Assembly: GCA_012934845.2 (NCBI GenBank) | Contig: WNNJ02003119.1 | Location: forward strand, 62,001-126,000 | DNA: 64,000 nt | Source of the DNA: Pomphorhynchus laevis | Taxonomy: Eukaryota > Acanthocephala > Palaeacanthocephala > Echinorhynchida > Pomphorhynchidae | Direction of reading: 5' to 3' | Shown here: positions 52,204-62,702 of the stretch, in pieces | How the letters are laid out: every line of letters starts with the position of its first letter | Numbering within the stretch: position 1 is the first letter of the stretch | Program-made: the position numbers and the translations under genes | The notes under the pieces: generated by a model | Databases searched by the model: none | What the model was told of the DNA's origin: nothing | Seen by the model: the letters and a program-made list of their open reading frames with translations, nothing else

Positions 52204-53626
52204 AAACTGTATCCTCTAAAGGATCCTATGTAAAAACAAGAAGAAACAATTAAATTTCCTGCCGAATAAAATTAGGACGATCAGGGTAATACGTGGTTAG
52301 CTTAAGGAGGCTAGGCCCATGCTACCACGTAAGCAAATTCTCGGAGATGCCTTTTTAATATATCACAAGGCAGCCGAAACGACTGATGGTAGTTCACCCT
52401 ACTGATGAGTGCTGCCTGCTACCATCAGCTCGTCTAGGAGTAATAATAAAGTCTGCTCTGCTTGTAATCGAACTCTGGTTTTTGGTAACATTTACAATTA
52501 TAACACTGAAGCTTATTAGCTCCCGGAGCACAGTTTAACACAATCGGATTTAATACTATAAAAATGTATCCTTCAAAGGATCCTGTGAGAAAGCAAGCAA
52601 CGACAGCAAGTAAAATTCCTGCTGAATAAAATTAGGATGGTCCGGAAAGCACATGGTTATTTTAAAGAGGTAATGTGCATGCTACCACGTACGCAAATTT
52701 TCGGAGATGCCTTCTTAATATATCACAAGGCAGCCGAAACGACTGATGGTAGTTCACCCTACTGATGAGTGCTGCCTGCTACCATCAGCTCGTCTAGGAG
52801 TAATAATAAAGTCTGCTCTGCATGTAATCGAACTCTGGTTTTTGGTAACATTTACAATTATAACACTGAAGCTTATTAGCTCCCGGAGCACAGTTTAACA
52901 CAATCGGATTTAATACTATAAAAATGTATCCTTCAAAGGATCCTGTGAGAAAGCAAGCAACGACATCAAGTAAAATTCCTGCTGAATAAAATTAGGATGG
53001 TCCGGAAAGCACATGGTTAGTTTAAAGAGGTAATGTGCATGCTACCACGTAAGCAAATTTTCGGAGATGCCTTCTTAATATATCACAAGGCAGCCGAAAC
53101 GACTGATGGTAGTTCACCCTACTGATGAGTGCTGCCTGCTACCATCAGCTCGTCTAGGAGTAATAATAAAGTCTGCTCTGCATGTAATCGAACTCTGGTT
53201 TTTGGTAACATTTACAATTATAACACTGAAGCTTATTAGCTCCCGGAGCACAGTTTAACACAATCGGATTTAATACTATAAAAATGTATCCTTCAAAGGA
53301 TCCTGTGAGAAAGCAAGCAACGACAGCAAGTAAAATTCCTGCTGAATAAAATTAGGATGGTCAGGAAAGCACATGGTTAGTTTAAAGAGGTAATGTGCAT
53401 GCTACCACGTAAGCAAATTTTCTGAGATGCCTTCTTAATATATCACAAGGCAGCCGAAACGACTGATGGTGGTTCACCCTACTGATGAGTGCTGCCTGCT
53501 ACCATCAGCTCGTCTAGGAGTAATAATAAAGTCTGCTCTGCATGTAATCGAACTCTGGTTTTTGGCAACATTTACAATTGTAAAACTGAAGCTCATTAGC
53601 TTACGGAGCACATTGTTACACATTCT
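52204..53626 (+). mobile_element. Retrozyme-like tandem element, four 360-bp units with hammerhead parts
   Basis: Four head-to-tail units (52204-52560, 52561-52920, 52921-53280, 53281-53626) with a period of exactly 360 bp. The middle two are almost identical; the outer ones differ more. No ORF is conserved. Exact 14-bp direct repeats flank the whole array, so the tetramer inserted as one piece. Each unit carries hammerhead core strands (see 52369-52438). Short tandem, non-coding, hammerhead-bearing retroelements in animals are called retrozymes and are thought to move through circular RNA copied by PLE-type RTs. Coding fragments of such elements lie on both sides here. Confidence 0.75.
52369..52438 (+). 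ncRNA. Hammerhead-like core, permuted order (unit 1; repeats every 360 bp)
   Basis: GGCAGC-C-GAAAC (52369-52380), ACGA-CTGATGGTAG (stem III, 52379-52392), CCTA (52398-52401), CTGATGAG (52402-52409), GCTGCC (52411-52416), CTACCATCAG-C-TCGT (52419-52433), cleavage base C52434, TAGG (52435-52438). Stem I is CCTA/TAGG, stem II is GCTGCC/GGCAGC plus the G-C closing pair with one bulged T, and stem III has 14 pairs with one bulge. All invariant core bases are present. The strand order is II'-III, I'-II, III'-I instead of the normal I'-II, II'-III, III'-I, so a nested fold needs the CTGATGAG strand from the preceding unit. Unit 4 keeps stem III with a G-U pair. Confidence 0.6.
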
Positions 53627-53640
53627 ACTATCAAATTATA
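53627..53640. repeat. 14-bp target-site duplication, right
   Basis: ACTATCAAATTATA, exact match to 52190-52203. Confidence 0.85.
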
Positions 53641-53869
53641 TATACACTTTTTCGTTTAAAAATATAGTTGATTACAGAATTTCTATTTTTCGGCAGTAAA
53701 TATAGGTTTTATTTTCATATATAAATACCTGAGATCAGGTAGGTGTACACGCAACCGGCATACTTCAAGTGTATGCGTCTGCCACACACCTGAAGTCCCA
53801 CTCGTGACACGCGAAAGACGGCAACATCGACGTAAGGTGTTTAAAAATTTCAGTATCTGCTTAGCGGAC

Positions 53870-54805
53870 GTCATCTAGAAAAAATACTACTCACGAGATG
53901 ACCCAGGTACACCAAATGCGCACCTGAATCCTCTCTTAACGACAGACGCTGAGAGCGTTTCAGGGTTTTCTGACTCACTTCAGGACACTCTTGAATATAT
54001 TCAAGTCGAATCCGAGATGCCGGTTCACCGAAACGGTGAAACTCGAGTATCTTGTACGGTGTGAATGTAGGGGTGGTTAATTTGTAATAATGAAGATGAA
54101 GGATGAAATTGCCAATATCTAACTTTTTTCTTGTTTTAGAGGTACAATCAAAGGCAACCATATGTGTTTTAGAGGGATTAAAAATGAGATTGAATGGGCC
54201 TAACTGGACAATTAATCTTAAAATGAATTGGCTGATTTTCGATACATCTTTACATCTGCATCTTGAAAAAAAGCGGCGGTATCATCAGCATATACCTCCA
54301 GACGTTGATGGTGCATTGAAAATTTAAGAAGATCAATGTGGGCGGCTAATTACAAGATTGGAAATAGAAATAAGCCTTGAATTACACTAGTATTTGGGTA
54401 GAACTGTCGCGTATCAGGGTTATAATAGTAGAAGCTATTGGTATACAACAGTATTTCCACCCTATTAATAATTCTCGCAGGCAACCAAGAGAGTGGTTTC
54501 ATAATTGTGTAGGGATATCGACTTCTACAAATTTTGTCAAGGCCTAATGTATCAATCCAACCCGATGCGCCGATGCCCTCTGCTTTCAACTGACAAATTT
54601 ATCTTTCTTGAATATCTTCCAGAAAGAAGACTGAGGAGTAAGTCTGCATCCCAACTCAGTTGGAGTCTGTAACGAGAACTCCAATATCAATTCGAGAGAG
54701 CACTTCTGATAAAATCAAATAAATTGGGAAGGTATCATTTTAGCTAATACCTTGAGTTTTGTTGAAGTAGGATTGTAAATGCAATCTATATAGGTAGTCG
54801 ATAAA
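53870..54805 (-). pseudogene. LINE-H copy 2, left (3') portion, degenerate
   Basis: Minus-strand similarity to LINE-H ORF2. 54161-53871 reads VAFDCTSKTRKKLDIG, ILEFHRFGEPAS and LVYLGHLVSSIFSR, matching the post-RT region of H1. 54589-54350 has GWIDTLGLDK, LPARIINRVEILLYTNSFYYY and TRQFYPNTSVIQG, matching the linker and motif B region, but with most of the RT deleted between them. Homology ends at the GGTAGTCGATAAA motif near 54805 and resumes at 58096. Old and heavily broken. Confidence 0.75.
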
Positions 54806-54807
54806 TC

Positions 54808-55040
54808 AAATGAGCTAACTGAGTCTACGTATTTAATATAATTATAAAATAAACAAAACATAATAATTCTAAATCAAAATTTAATAATTAAATAATAAAA
54901 TTAATAATTGTTTTTAGATTTTCTATAATTTAAATCAAGTTTAAATAAAAAATTGAAATTTAAAATAAACGTCACTTTTATGAATTGACTAATAAATAAC
55001 AGACGTTGTATCAGAATAAGGATTAGAGGTAATCAGGAGG
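54808..55040. repeat. Dispersed AT-rich repeat, longer copy
   Basis: GAGCTAACTGAGTCTACG...TATGAATTGACTAATAAATA...GTATCAGAATAAGGATTAGAG. Both halves recur in the same order at 61797-62035, and the first half at 2531-2625. The copy sits at one end of the PLE-bearing insert within LINE-H2. Confidence 0.75.
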
Positions 55041-55639
55041 AACTGCTATGCTATCAGCTTTTGGCCCCTAATTCTTCTATCCAACATAGCAGCGGGGCCA
55101 AATACATGCTGATGATGTATTTCCTCTGAAATAACTATCTAGTATCTTATTCTAATACAAAGTATATTATTTATTATCCATCCATAAAAATTTGCCACTT
55201 AAGAGTTTAAATTTATTCTTTATATTATTGTGTTCGATTTATATATTTTACTATTTTCTGCTTGATGTTATTTTTATAGTAACCTGGTTTAAAATATGTA
55301 TCTATTAAATTATTTAAATGATTTTGAAGAAAACCAATATCGTTACAAAGTGTTGCAATTCGTAAAATTTCATTGTATTATATTTTATATTATATGGTAT
55401 GCATGAATGCTCATGCAAAAATATTTTTCTTGTAAATTTAAATGTCATCTTTATGATATAAATTAAAAAGCAGTTTTAATTGATGTTAATTTAATGTTCA
55501 AATCTAGATATATACCTTCTTTATCATTAATATTGGTTTTAATATAAATGAGGCTACCTGGATAAATTTGTTCGCTTATTGAATAAAAATTGCTAGAATT
55601 AAATACACATATATCATCAATATATCGAAACATATATTT
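55041..55639. other. AT-rich spacer with possible PLE remnants
   Basis: No clear coding. Minus-strand 55500-55660 may continue the PLE RT (an IDDICVF-like reading near 55610, equivalent to the YVDD box), but it is too decayed to place with confidence. Confidence 0.35.
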
Positions 55640-56666
55640 CATATCTTTATATAATTTAGATTAATTTTTTAAACAGTTATGAACAAATTCATATTCTATA
55701 AAGCTTAAAAACAAGTCAGCTATAATTGGGCTACTATTACCACCAATTGGAACACCTTTTACTTGTCTAAATATAGATGTCCCTACTTTTAAATAATTTT
55801 GATTTATCAAAATATTTAAGGATTCTATTAATTCAATTTTATCCATATATTTATATTTATTTGATGGTTTAATTTTTGTTAGATAGGCGTGTTAATTATT
55901 ATAACACATATATGTAGATATTTTTCCGAAAATAAGATTAATTAATTTTACTAACGCTTCTTAAATATCTACTAAATCTTGATTTGTATAAAGCGTACTA
56001 AAATCGTATGTATTTATATTTTGAAAATTTATTCCTTTTGTCTGTTCTAAAAATTCTTTTGTAGAATTAATACTGAAATAGTGTTTTATACCAGTATTAA
56101 TTTCGATTACCTTGCAATATTTTTTAAAATGTGCTTTAATTACTTTAAGTATTTTATTCATAAAGATAGAAAGTGTTTTTAATGTACATTTAAACGCACT
56201 ACATATGAACCTGGGTTTTATTGGATTTTTATGTAATTTTGGATTCCAATATAATATAGGTATAGTTTTATTATCTGATTCAACCTTTATACCCTTTTTA
56301 TCCATTATAGAACAGTGATTTGTAATAATTGTTTCTAAACTTAACTCGCTGCGTTCATATGTTGGATTTACATTATGTCATCACAATGACTCATCAGTGC
56401 CAGATCCCTCCCACTACTGGATGCAGAGGAGGACTGGCAGACGGCAATCAATGAATGAATCAATGTGAATGATGTGCTAGAAAATTTTCTAGTAACATCA
56501 TAGAGTACTAAATCAGTACTACAGCTTCACCAAAAAGGATAATTAGCAAAAGCACTGGCAAGATGCCAGCGCAGGTCTCTTTAATATCGGCTAACTTTTA
56601 TTTAAGGAAAGTGAGAGCATTCCACGTGAATTGCTTATAAAACATGTAAGCGAGACGCGAAAGAAT

Positions 56667-56702
56667 GACGAATGCCGTTTCGTCATCACAATGACTCATC
56701 AG
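56667..56702 (-). ncRNA. Hammerhead ribozyme core, left arm (mirror copy)
   Basis: Reading the minus strand from 56702: CTGATGAG, GTCAT-TGTG-ATGAC, GAAA, then ACGG-CAT-TCGT (one G-U pair) and C. It is the inverted copy of the right-arm core. A further copy at 56375-56399 is truncated within stem II. Confidence 0.65.
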
Positions 56703-56812
56703 TGCCAGATCCCTCTCACTACTGGATGCAGAGGACTGACTACACATTGATTCATTCATTGATTGCCGTCTGCCAGTCCTCCTCTGCATCCAGTAGTGGG
56801 AGGGATCTGGCA

Positions 56813-56848
56813 CTGATGAGTCATTGTGATGACGAAACGACATTCGTC
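56813..56848 (+). ncRNA. Hammerhead ribozyme core, right arm
   Basis: CTGATGAG (56813-56820), stem II GTCAT-TGTG-ATGAC (56820-56833, five perfect pairs), GAAA (56834-56837), stem III ACGA-CAT-TCGT (56837-56847), cleavage base C56848 after GT. All core positions match the consensus in the normal order. The stem I strands (ATCTGGCA before, ATTCTTTC after) do not pair, so stem I is either supplied by another copy or lost. Confidence 0.65.
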
Positions 56849-58095
56849 ATTCTTTCGCGTCTGGCTTACATGTTTTACAAGCAATTCACGTGGAATGGTC
56901 TCACTCTCCTTATTTAAATCATTAGAATTAACCTCTTTCATTAGTATATCATAATAAAGCTTTTTGCATATGAAGACAAAGTTATTACTAGCTTTATCAA
57001 TAGTTGTTATTATATAGTTATCCTTTAATTTAGTAAGTTCTGTATACATATCTTTATTAATTTTATCTTTCCTTTTATAATTGTTTGTTATTTTCATTTT
57101 ATTTTTAATTTTATCAAATATATAATCTTTCCAAATGTTTATCTTAGATATATTCGAGCTTTCACTATTAATCAGCTTACTAAAGTAATCATTTAAGTTA
57201 TTATATAACGAATTGTAAATTTTATTTTTGTCGTTGTTATTATTTAATCTATATTTATACCCTTTTGATAGCAGCTTTCTTAATTCACAATTTTCAATTA
57301 ATTTTAGATTATGGGTACATATATGTTCATTTATTTTATCAAAACTAAGACTTTTACAATTGCATTCTGTTTCCATTATGTTTCAAATATTATCGTTACA
57401 TATTGATTTTAATTCTTTATTATAATTACAAATTTTTCGTCCTAATGGTGGTAGGAGTTTATACCTTATTTTAGGAATATATTTACTTAAATCTGACCCT
57501 ATTATTTCTTTACTTTTAGAATTATTTAAAAGTCCGGCTATATTTATGTTATCTATACATTTATTAATGAAGTTTATGGTTAATGTATATTTTCTATTGT
57601 TATTATTAACATTGATTGTGCGATTATAGTATTCTGTATGACAATAACTGTCTATTATACAACTTAGCCTATCATAGTCGTTAATTAATTTTTGATTTAT
57701 TGAACATATATCTTTAGAAAAACTTCTTGTATTTACATAAAGATCTTTTAGCTTATTATCTCTTAAAAGTTGTTTTAATATTTCTAATTGTTCATTTATA
57801 TACATATCTTTTTTAATATTTTTAACTCTATTTTTCTTATTCCTTTTATCACCATGACTTCTTGGTTTGCGTTTAACCGGATTATTATAATATAGTTGTT
57901 TATTATGTATTATACTACTTCTGCCAATTCCTTGTACCACGTCATTCAATCCTAATGGGTACATGGAATTAAGCGTTTTAATCCAAAAATCTTCTTTTTC
58001 TAATAGTTTTTGATTTAATATTGAAATGTTTTCTTCGGTAATATGTTCTAAAACCTAGTTTTTAACATTTGATATGTTTTTCCTATATACTGCAT

Positions 58096-59157
58096 AAAAT
58101 CTCGGTAGCTTGCTGAGAGAGATAGGAGTTGAATTGGGTAAAAGTCACACTACCTACAACGTGAGAGTACAATAGCCGCCTGGATGAGTGCTACTCTCGT
58201 TGGACCAGTGGTATTTTTTCCGCAGCAGGATATCTTCTAACCGCCAACGAAGTAGGCCCTGTAAGGTGGACAGTTGTTGTCGCGACTGTTCAATACAGAA
58301 GGGTTTAAGCAACTACTTTTCATTAAACAGTAGAATGTCGAGGAGATAATTTTTAGATGTGCAATGAAAAGTAGGGGTAGGTAAGGCATGAATGAAGTAG
58401 TCGATCGTTGCTCTGTGGAGTGCGACTTTAATCCAACGACCTGTTTTGTCCTTGAAATCATCAAGTATCATGCAGCAGTCATAACCGATTATTCGATCTA
58501 GGAATTCGCTATTTCTATGCGTTTTTTGGTCGAATATAGATATTGGCTAGACTGATTTGATTGCCATCTTTACAAAGTGTTACAACTAAACATGACAGGG
58601 TAAGATAAGCTTAAAAATAGGAATGGCCTTAATGAACATTTAATTAGGGTTACAAGACCTTTAATGAAAATAAGTGAGGTGGGGCTATGTATGGAGTTAA
58701 GAGGATGTTGATGTGCTGTGGTTGAAATCTTGTAATGTACTGAGGGGTCTGAATTGATCTATTTCCTGAAGGGCATCGCGACCTGATAAAATACAAAAAG
58801 CATAAGCATCTTCCAAATTCCACCGAAGGATGTTTACTGGAAAAATATCTCAACTGATTTCCATACGTTGTCCTCCAAGCGGAATAAAAAACAGATCCAC
58901 TAGTTGATTGTGCGGCCAGGAGGATGTCCTCTTGCTGCCGCAAATCTAGTTGTGAGACTATCTATCCCACTTGCTTCATGACCATTGAGAGTACTTGCGA
59001 TAAAGATATCATTACGTCCCTGACGATTGGCCCATCTGCCAGCTTTCTTTTGAAGTTTAATCGTTGTAGATTTACTATCATCGGAAGACAACACCAATCT
59101 TTTGGCTAAAACCGAAATTGTTGGCATTATATATTGTTGATGAGGATATAGCATCAA
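58096..59157 (-). pseudogene. LINE-H copy 2, right (5') portion: endonuclease and ORF1 end
   Basis: Minus strand. 58464-58237 matches the H1 endonuclease region around the RWINAALRRARIDYLI segment (LKSHSTEQRSTTSFM, LLFIAHLK). 58943-58650 includes YITRFQPQHINILLTPYIAPPH, matching H1 RFIPKHIYTHFTPYITPPH. 59157-58900 matches the ORF1 C-terminus (IKLQKKAGRWANRQGRND, ATRFAAARGHPPG-like). Many stops and frameshifts. It is the other half of 53870-54805, split by the PLE-bearing block. Confidence 0.7.
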
Positions 59158-60455
59158 GGATATGTTATCTAGCTTCCTAATTATTTCTTTATATTTATGA
59201 TCTATTCGTAAGAGTACGTCCTATTTGGATAAGAGAAATCCTGGGCGTGGTGGATTCGGCTTAAGTGTACGATGATATCTTAGATTCTTTCAGAAAATGC
59301 CGATATTGATAAGTTAAAAATACTTGTATTTCATTGAGTATACAGGATTATCCAGTCTGCAGTTTGGGAATATTGCAAGTTAATTACGAAGACGTCTCGT
59401 CATCACTATGTTGATTGATATCGTTGAAAAGCAGGCAACGTTGTGTCCTCGTACAAGAATCTACTTATTCCCTTCTGATAAAGGGAATAAGTAAATTCCC
59501 CGGACGAAATGTGTTTGAAGATTATATTAGTTCTGAGAATACAAGCGTTGTGTTGTCGAAAGCTACAGATAATGATGTCATTTTTTGTTGGTAACAAAGC
59601 TTAAGTTTTTGAGAAAGTACATTCTCTTGAGTTCTAGGATATTATCTTTTCCTATGTCCGATTATATGTTCTGTATTTTGATAGATGGTGTTAGTGGCTT
59701 GTATGCGATCGTGTCATATTAAGACAGCCTATAGTTGAAGAATTTGATATATATGCAAAATCTGAGGATGAAAATTAAATTGAAAACTCCGACGAACTTT
59801 TGCGCCTAGTAGAGGGTAGAGCTTGACAAACGGCTACAACCGATGATTGAAGTAATCATCAAGTTTCAATAATGTATCAATTCTAAGATAGAAGTCATGA
59901 TGGAAGACATTATTGAAGACACTGTAACGCAATACATGTGATGCATGATTCCATCATTCAATTGTAGATTTACCATTAACTGATAATTTCTCCAGTATTG
60001 CTATTTTTTCATGTGGTGGCTAGTAATAACACTGTTCAAATATTGTGCATTCTATGTTATCTTTGTGTGATAGATTTTCTACGTGTGCAGATTCGACCAC
60101 TACCACGGATAGTGGTTGCAATATCAGCAGTGTCGCAATTATTTTTTACGGACAACATTATATAGCAATTTTGTTATAGAACTTCGGAACCTGTTTGTTT
60201 TTGTCATGATTTTACAGCCCATGCATCTTGATTTTACATGAAGGAAATTTTCACTCTCTTTATTATTTATCGATAGCTAAATTTGCTCTACTTACTTGAA
60301 GTTAATAAAATAACTTTTTTATATTTTTTGTATTTGTAGAAGCTATGCTTAATTTGTTTGTTATTTTGTATAGTTCGGTTAACTTTAAAATTAAACAAAT
60401 CTTTTAATTATATAGCCTATTTTTCTAAGTCACATTGTCGGCAACGGGAGTGTAA
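59158..60455. other. Intergenic, nothing recognised
   Basis: No coding or structured feature is recognised. It is moderately A+T-rich with no frame longer than about 65 codons. Confidence 0.5.
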
Positions 60456-60582
60456 CCATTGCAGTTCCTTTGATTAAAGTGTCGAGCTTTCCGTACTTAT
60501 TATTATTTTATAAGTGCTACCTCATTTAATGTTTTTGAATTCAACGGAAAGCTCTGCAATCAAATAAAAGAAACTGCAATGG
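60456..60582. repeat. MITE-like 127-bp inverted-repeat element
   Basis: CCATTGCAGTTCCTTTGATT...GAGCTTTCCGT (60456-60494) is the imperfect inverse of ACGGAAAGCTC...AAACTGCAATGG (60544-60582), with about 50 bp of AT-rich DNA between. The arms are about 39 bp. The size and shape fit a small non-autonomous DNA transposon. Confidence 0.65.
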
Positions 60583-60859
60583 AAACTGCAGAGGAACAGC
60601 AACAGAAATATAATTACAATAATTAATTACACAAGATTCTAAAACCATCTTCGAAACTAGTTCCATCTCATATAGTAAGTAGTGACGATTTCCTACGCAA
60701 ATTCCATGTTGTGACTACTCTGCCCTTGAATATACATTTAGTGACGTACAATACGGAAAGCCTGCACACATCAATAAAATATGAAAACGGTATACAGGCA
60801 TGTATAACCAAGACAAGTATAATATAATACAAGTATAACCATTTATAACCAAGATAAAT

Positions 60860-61505
60860 TTCAGCCATCATTTATATTTCGTTATCTTGATGATATAATC
60901 CTTGGATTCACTAATAGAAAAGAGGCAAGCAATTTAAAGGTAGTCTATTAATATTCGATACAGAAAACAATCATCGTCCCTACTGTGACATGATTTACAT
61001 CGTCCCCCTCTACTTACATTCAAACTCTAATACATCTGCAGCAATAAAGCGTAATCTGATAAAAAAAGGGGCACAACACTAATGTAAAATATCAAATAAT
61101 AGTGTCCGTAGTTGTCATTTAATGTGCTTACAATCAAACCTCGTTAGTGCAGAAACAGAATAGCACAAAAACAGAAGGACCCTACAAACATAAGTGTCCG
61201 TAATTTTCAATTAATGTGCTTACAGCGCAGAAACAGAAGACCACGTCTATCGGATAAAAGAAAGAATATCTTTAGACACCATATCATCCATCCTAAAAAA
61301 TAACTAAAGCCGACACAGACGTACCGTATGTCGATACTATTATTTAAATACAACCCAGCAATGATCAAATTATTAGAAATAATTAAAGTTGCCTATCATA
61401 TTCTTCCAGATGATTATAACGAAATAATTATCGTTCCACGGATATTATATCGATACTCTAAATGTCTCAAAAATGAGCTCAAACCCACAAATCTAAAAGT
61501 ATAGA
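60860..61505 (+). pseudogene. Penelope-like element fragment P4
   Basis: Plus-strand readings FIFRYLDDIILGFTNRKEASNL (split here as FIFRYLDDIILG and FTNRKEASNL; RT motif C) and later YNPAMIKLLEIIKVAYHIL and VPRILYRYSKCLKNELKP, the latter resembling the segment that follows the RT in PLEs. Between them, frames change repeatedly. A direct duplication of TAAGTGTCCGTAATTTTCA-like sequence occurs near 61100-61230. A broken, old fragment of a PLE different from P1/P2. Confidence 0.5.
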
Positions 61506-61796
61506 TCTTAATAACATTAAGACCCTTGTTTGAGTTGTTTAAAACAAACAAATTTTAATATGTAGATCTCATAAAAAAACATTTATACCCTTGTTTAAGT
61601 TATTTATAACTTAATTTTACAATAATTAAATTTGTTTACGACACCTTTCAATTTAAAATAATAAAAAATAATTTTAGAGATATTGAAAAAAGGAAAACTA
61701 ATGAAATAAACGGATTGGTCAAATCATGAGTGATGATGCTCAGTCTAAACACTGATCATATTTGCATAACCCAACTATGTTTGTCTAATCTTTATC

Positions 61797-62035
61797 AGAT
61801 CAGCTAACTGAGTCTATGTATATTATATTATTTATAAATTAAAAATAATGCTAAATAAAATTTAAATAATTAAAAATAATTATAAACTGTTAATAATCGC
61901 TATATGGGATTAAAAAAATTATATCGAGTTAAAATCTAAAATTCAAATTTAAAATAAAAATCAATTTTTATGAATTGACTATTTTATGAATTGACTAGTA
62001 AATAACAGACGGCTATAGGAATTAGGATTAGAGTC
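61797..62035. repeat. Dispersed AT-rich repeat, third copy
   Basis: CAGCTAACTGAGTCTATG, then TATGAATTGACTAGTAAATA and GGAATTAGGATTAGAG. It is the same order as 54808-55040 with a short internal duplication (TATGAATTGACTA twice near 61970-61996). Confidence 0.7.
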
Positions 62036-62284
62036 GTCAAAAACTACAGACAAAAATGATTTTATGAAATCTAAAAACATTAATAAATACATAAACATGA
62101 TTTTATAAATCTAAAAAGAAAGATCGATTAGAGTTCTTCTCGGTCGAACATTATATAAAGAGAAAATAGCGTAAATATTAAGAGATCGTGAACAAAAGTG
62201 TTTTTGGATTTAAAGCGGTGACTGTATAAAATAAAGCACTTATTCATTGGTTCTTTTTTTAATTTCTTTGTAAAAATTAAATAT

Positions 62285-62612
62285 AAAGCATTGTATATAG
62301 AGAGAGCATTTTAGAAAACATTTCTAAACGCAATCTCAAGCAATACTGATTCGAACTCACATCAAAAAATATATTTTTTTAAATATTTTTTATATATAAA
62401 TAATTATATAATATATAATGTCGACTAAATTAAATTAAATTTAGTACTTATTTTCTAATAAAAAAAATTTTTGTTTTGAAAATTGTTTTTTTATAAAACT
62501 TGTTTCTTTATAAAAATTTATTTTTAAACATTATATATAAAGTATTGCATAGAAAGCATTTCTAAACGCAATCTCGAGAGTTTACTCATCTCAAAAAATA
62601 TATTTTTTTACT
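62285..62612. repeat. Two direct repeats of ~95 bp, 245 bp apart
   Basis: ACATTTCTAAACGCAATCTC and TCAAAAAATATATTTTTTTA occur at 62319-62385 and again at 62557-62612 in the same order. They are surrounded by A+T-rich DNA. Possibly terminal repeats of an old element. Confidence 0.55.
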
Positions 62613-62702
62613 GTTTTATAAAAAATTATAAAAATATAACATTTATTTTTTATTAAAAATATAAAATTAAATATATAAGTTGTTATAGCATTAATACATA
62701 AA

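Larger units (their letters stand above)
56375..56911. mobile_element. Palindromic non-autonomous element with hammerhead cores
   Basis: The insertion point is exact: the uninterrupted homologue at about 50940 reads TACATTTAAATC, while here ATT occurs on both sides (56372-56374, 56912-56914), a possible 3-bp duplication. The insert has a partial copy (56375-56460), about 150 bp of unrelated DNA, then an imperfect palindrome of about 130-bp arms (about 56607-56734 and 56780-56908). Each arm includes a hammerhead core. No ORF is credible: the short frames are mirror images of each other. Confidence 0.8.
55640..58095 (-). pseudogene. Penelope-like element P2, N-terminal region to RT, interrupted
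   Basis: Minus strand. 57964-57383 is the N-terminal part (NDVVQGIGRSSIIHNKQLYY, SLITTEINFR-poor, ending LPPLGRKICNYNKELKSIC). 57376-56912 has METECNCKSLSFDKI, LRKLLSKGYKYRLNNN and TTIDKASNNFVFICKK. After the palindromic insert (56375-56911), 56374-55961 has ILYWNPKLHKNPIKPRFIC and NINTYDFSTLYTNQ (motif A). 55846-55661 has FRQVKGVPIGGNSSPIIADLF (motif B). Conserved PLE RT motifs are present. No GIY-YIG nuclease was found. Few stops outside the insert. It lies inside LINE-H2. Confidence 0.85.

Noticed and set aside
52369-52438. Single-unit cis hammerhead fold
   Set aside because: With the observed strand order the three helices cross each other in one unit, and a 2-nt linker cannot span the stem II and stem III ends. 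Only an adjacent-unit fold is nested.
52450-52540. tRNA-derived SINE promoter on the minus strand of the 360-bp unit
   Set aside because: A B-box-like AGTTCGATTAC is present, but no convincing A box or cloverleaf pairing could be drawn.
56598-56917. Protein-coding ORFs reading NDSSVPDPSHYWMQR on both strands
   Set aside because: The two ORFs are mirror images of the palindrome and overlap the ribozyme cores; no independent coding evidence.
57383-58095. GIY-YIG nuclease domain of a PLE
   Set aside because: The frame is the Lys/Asn-rich N-terminal region of the PLE; no GIY or YIG motifs were found there or downstream of the RT.
59406-60871. Short ORFs as host exons
   Set aside because: No similarity recognised, no splice-site pattern supporting them, and composition like the surrounding A+T-rich DNA.
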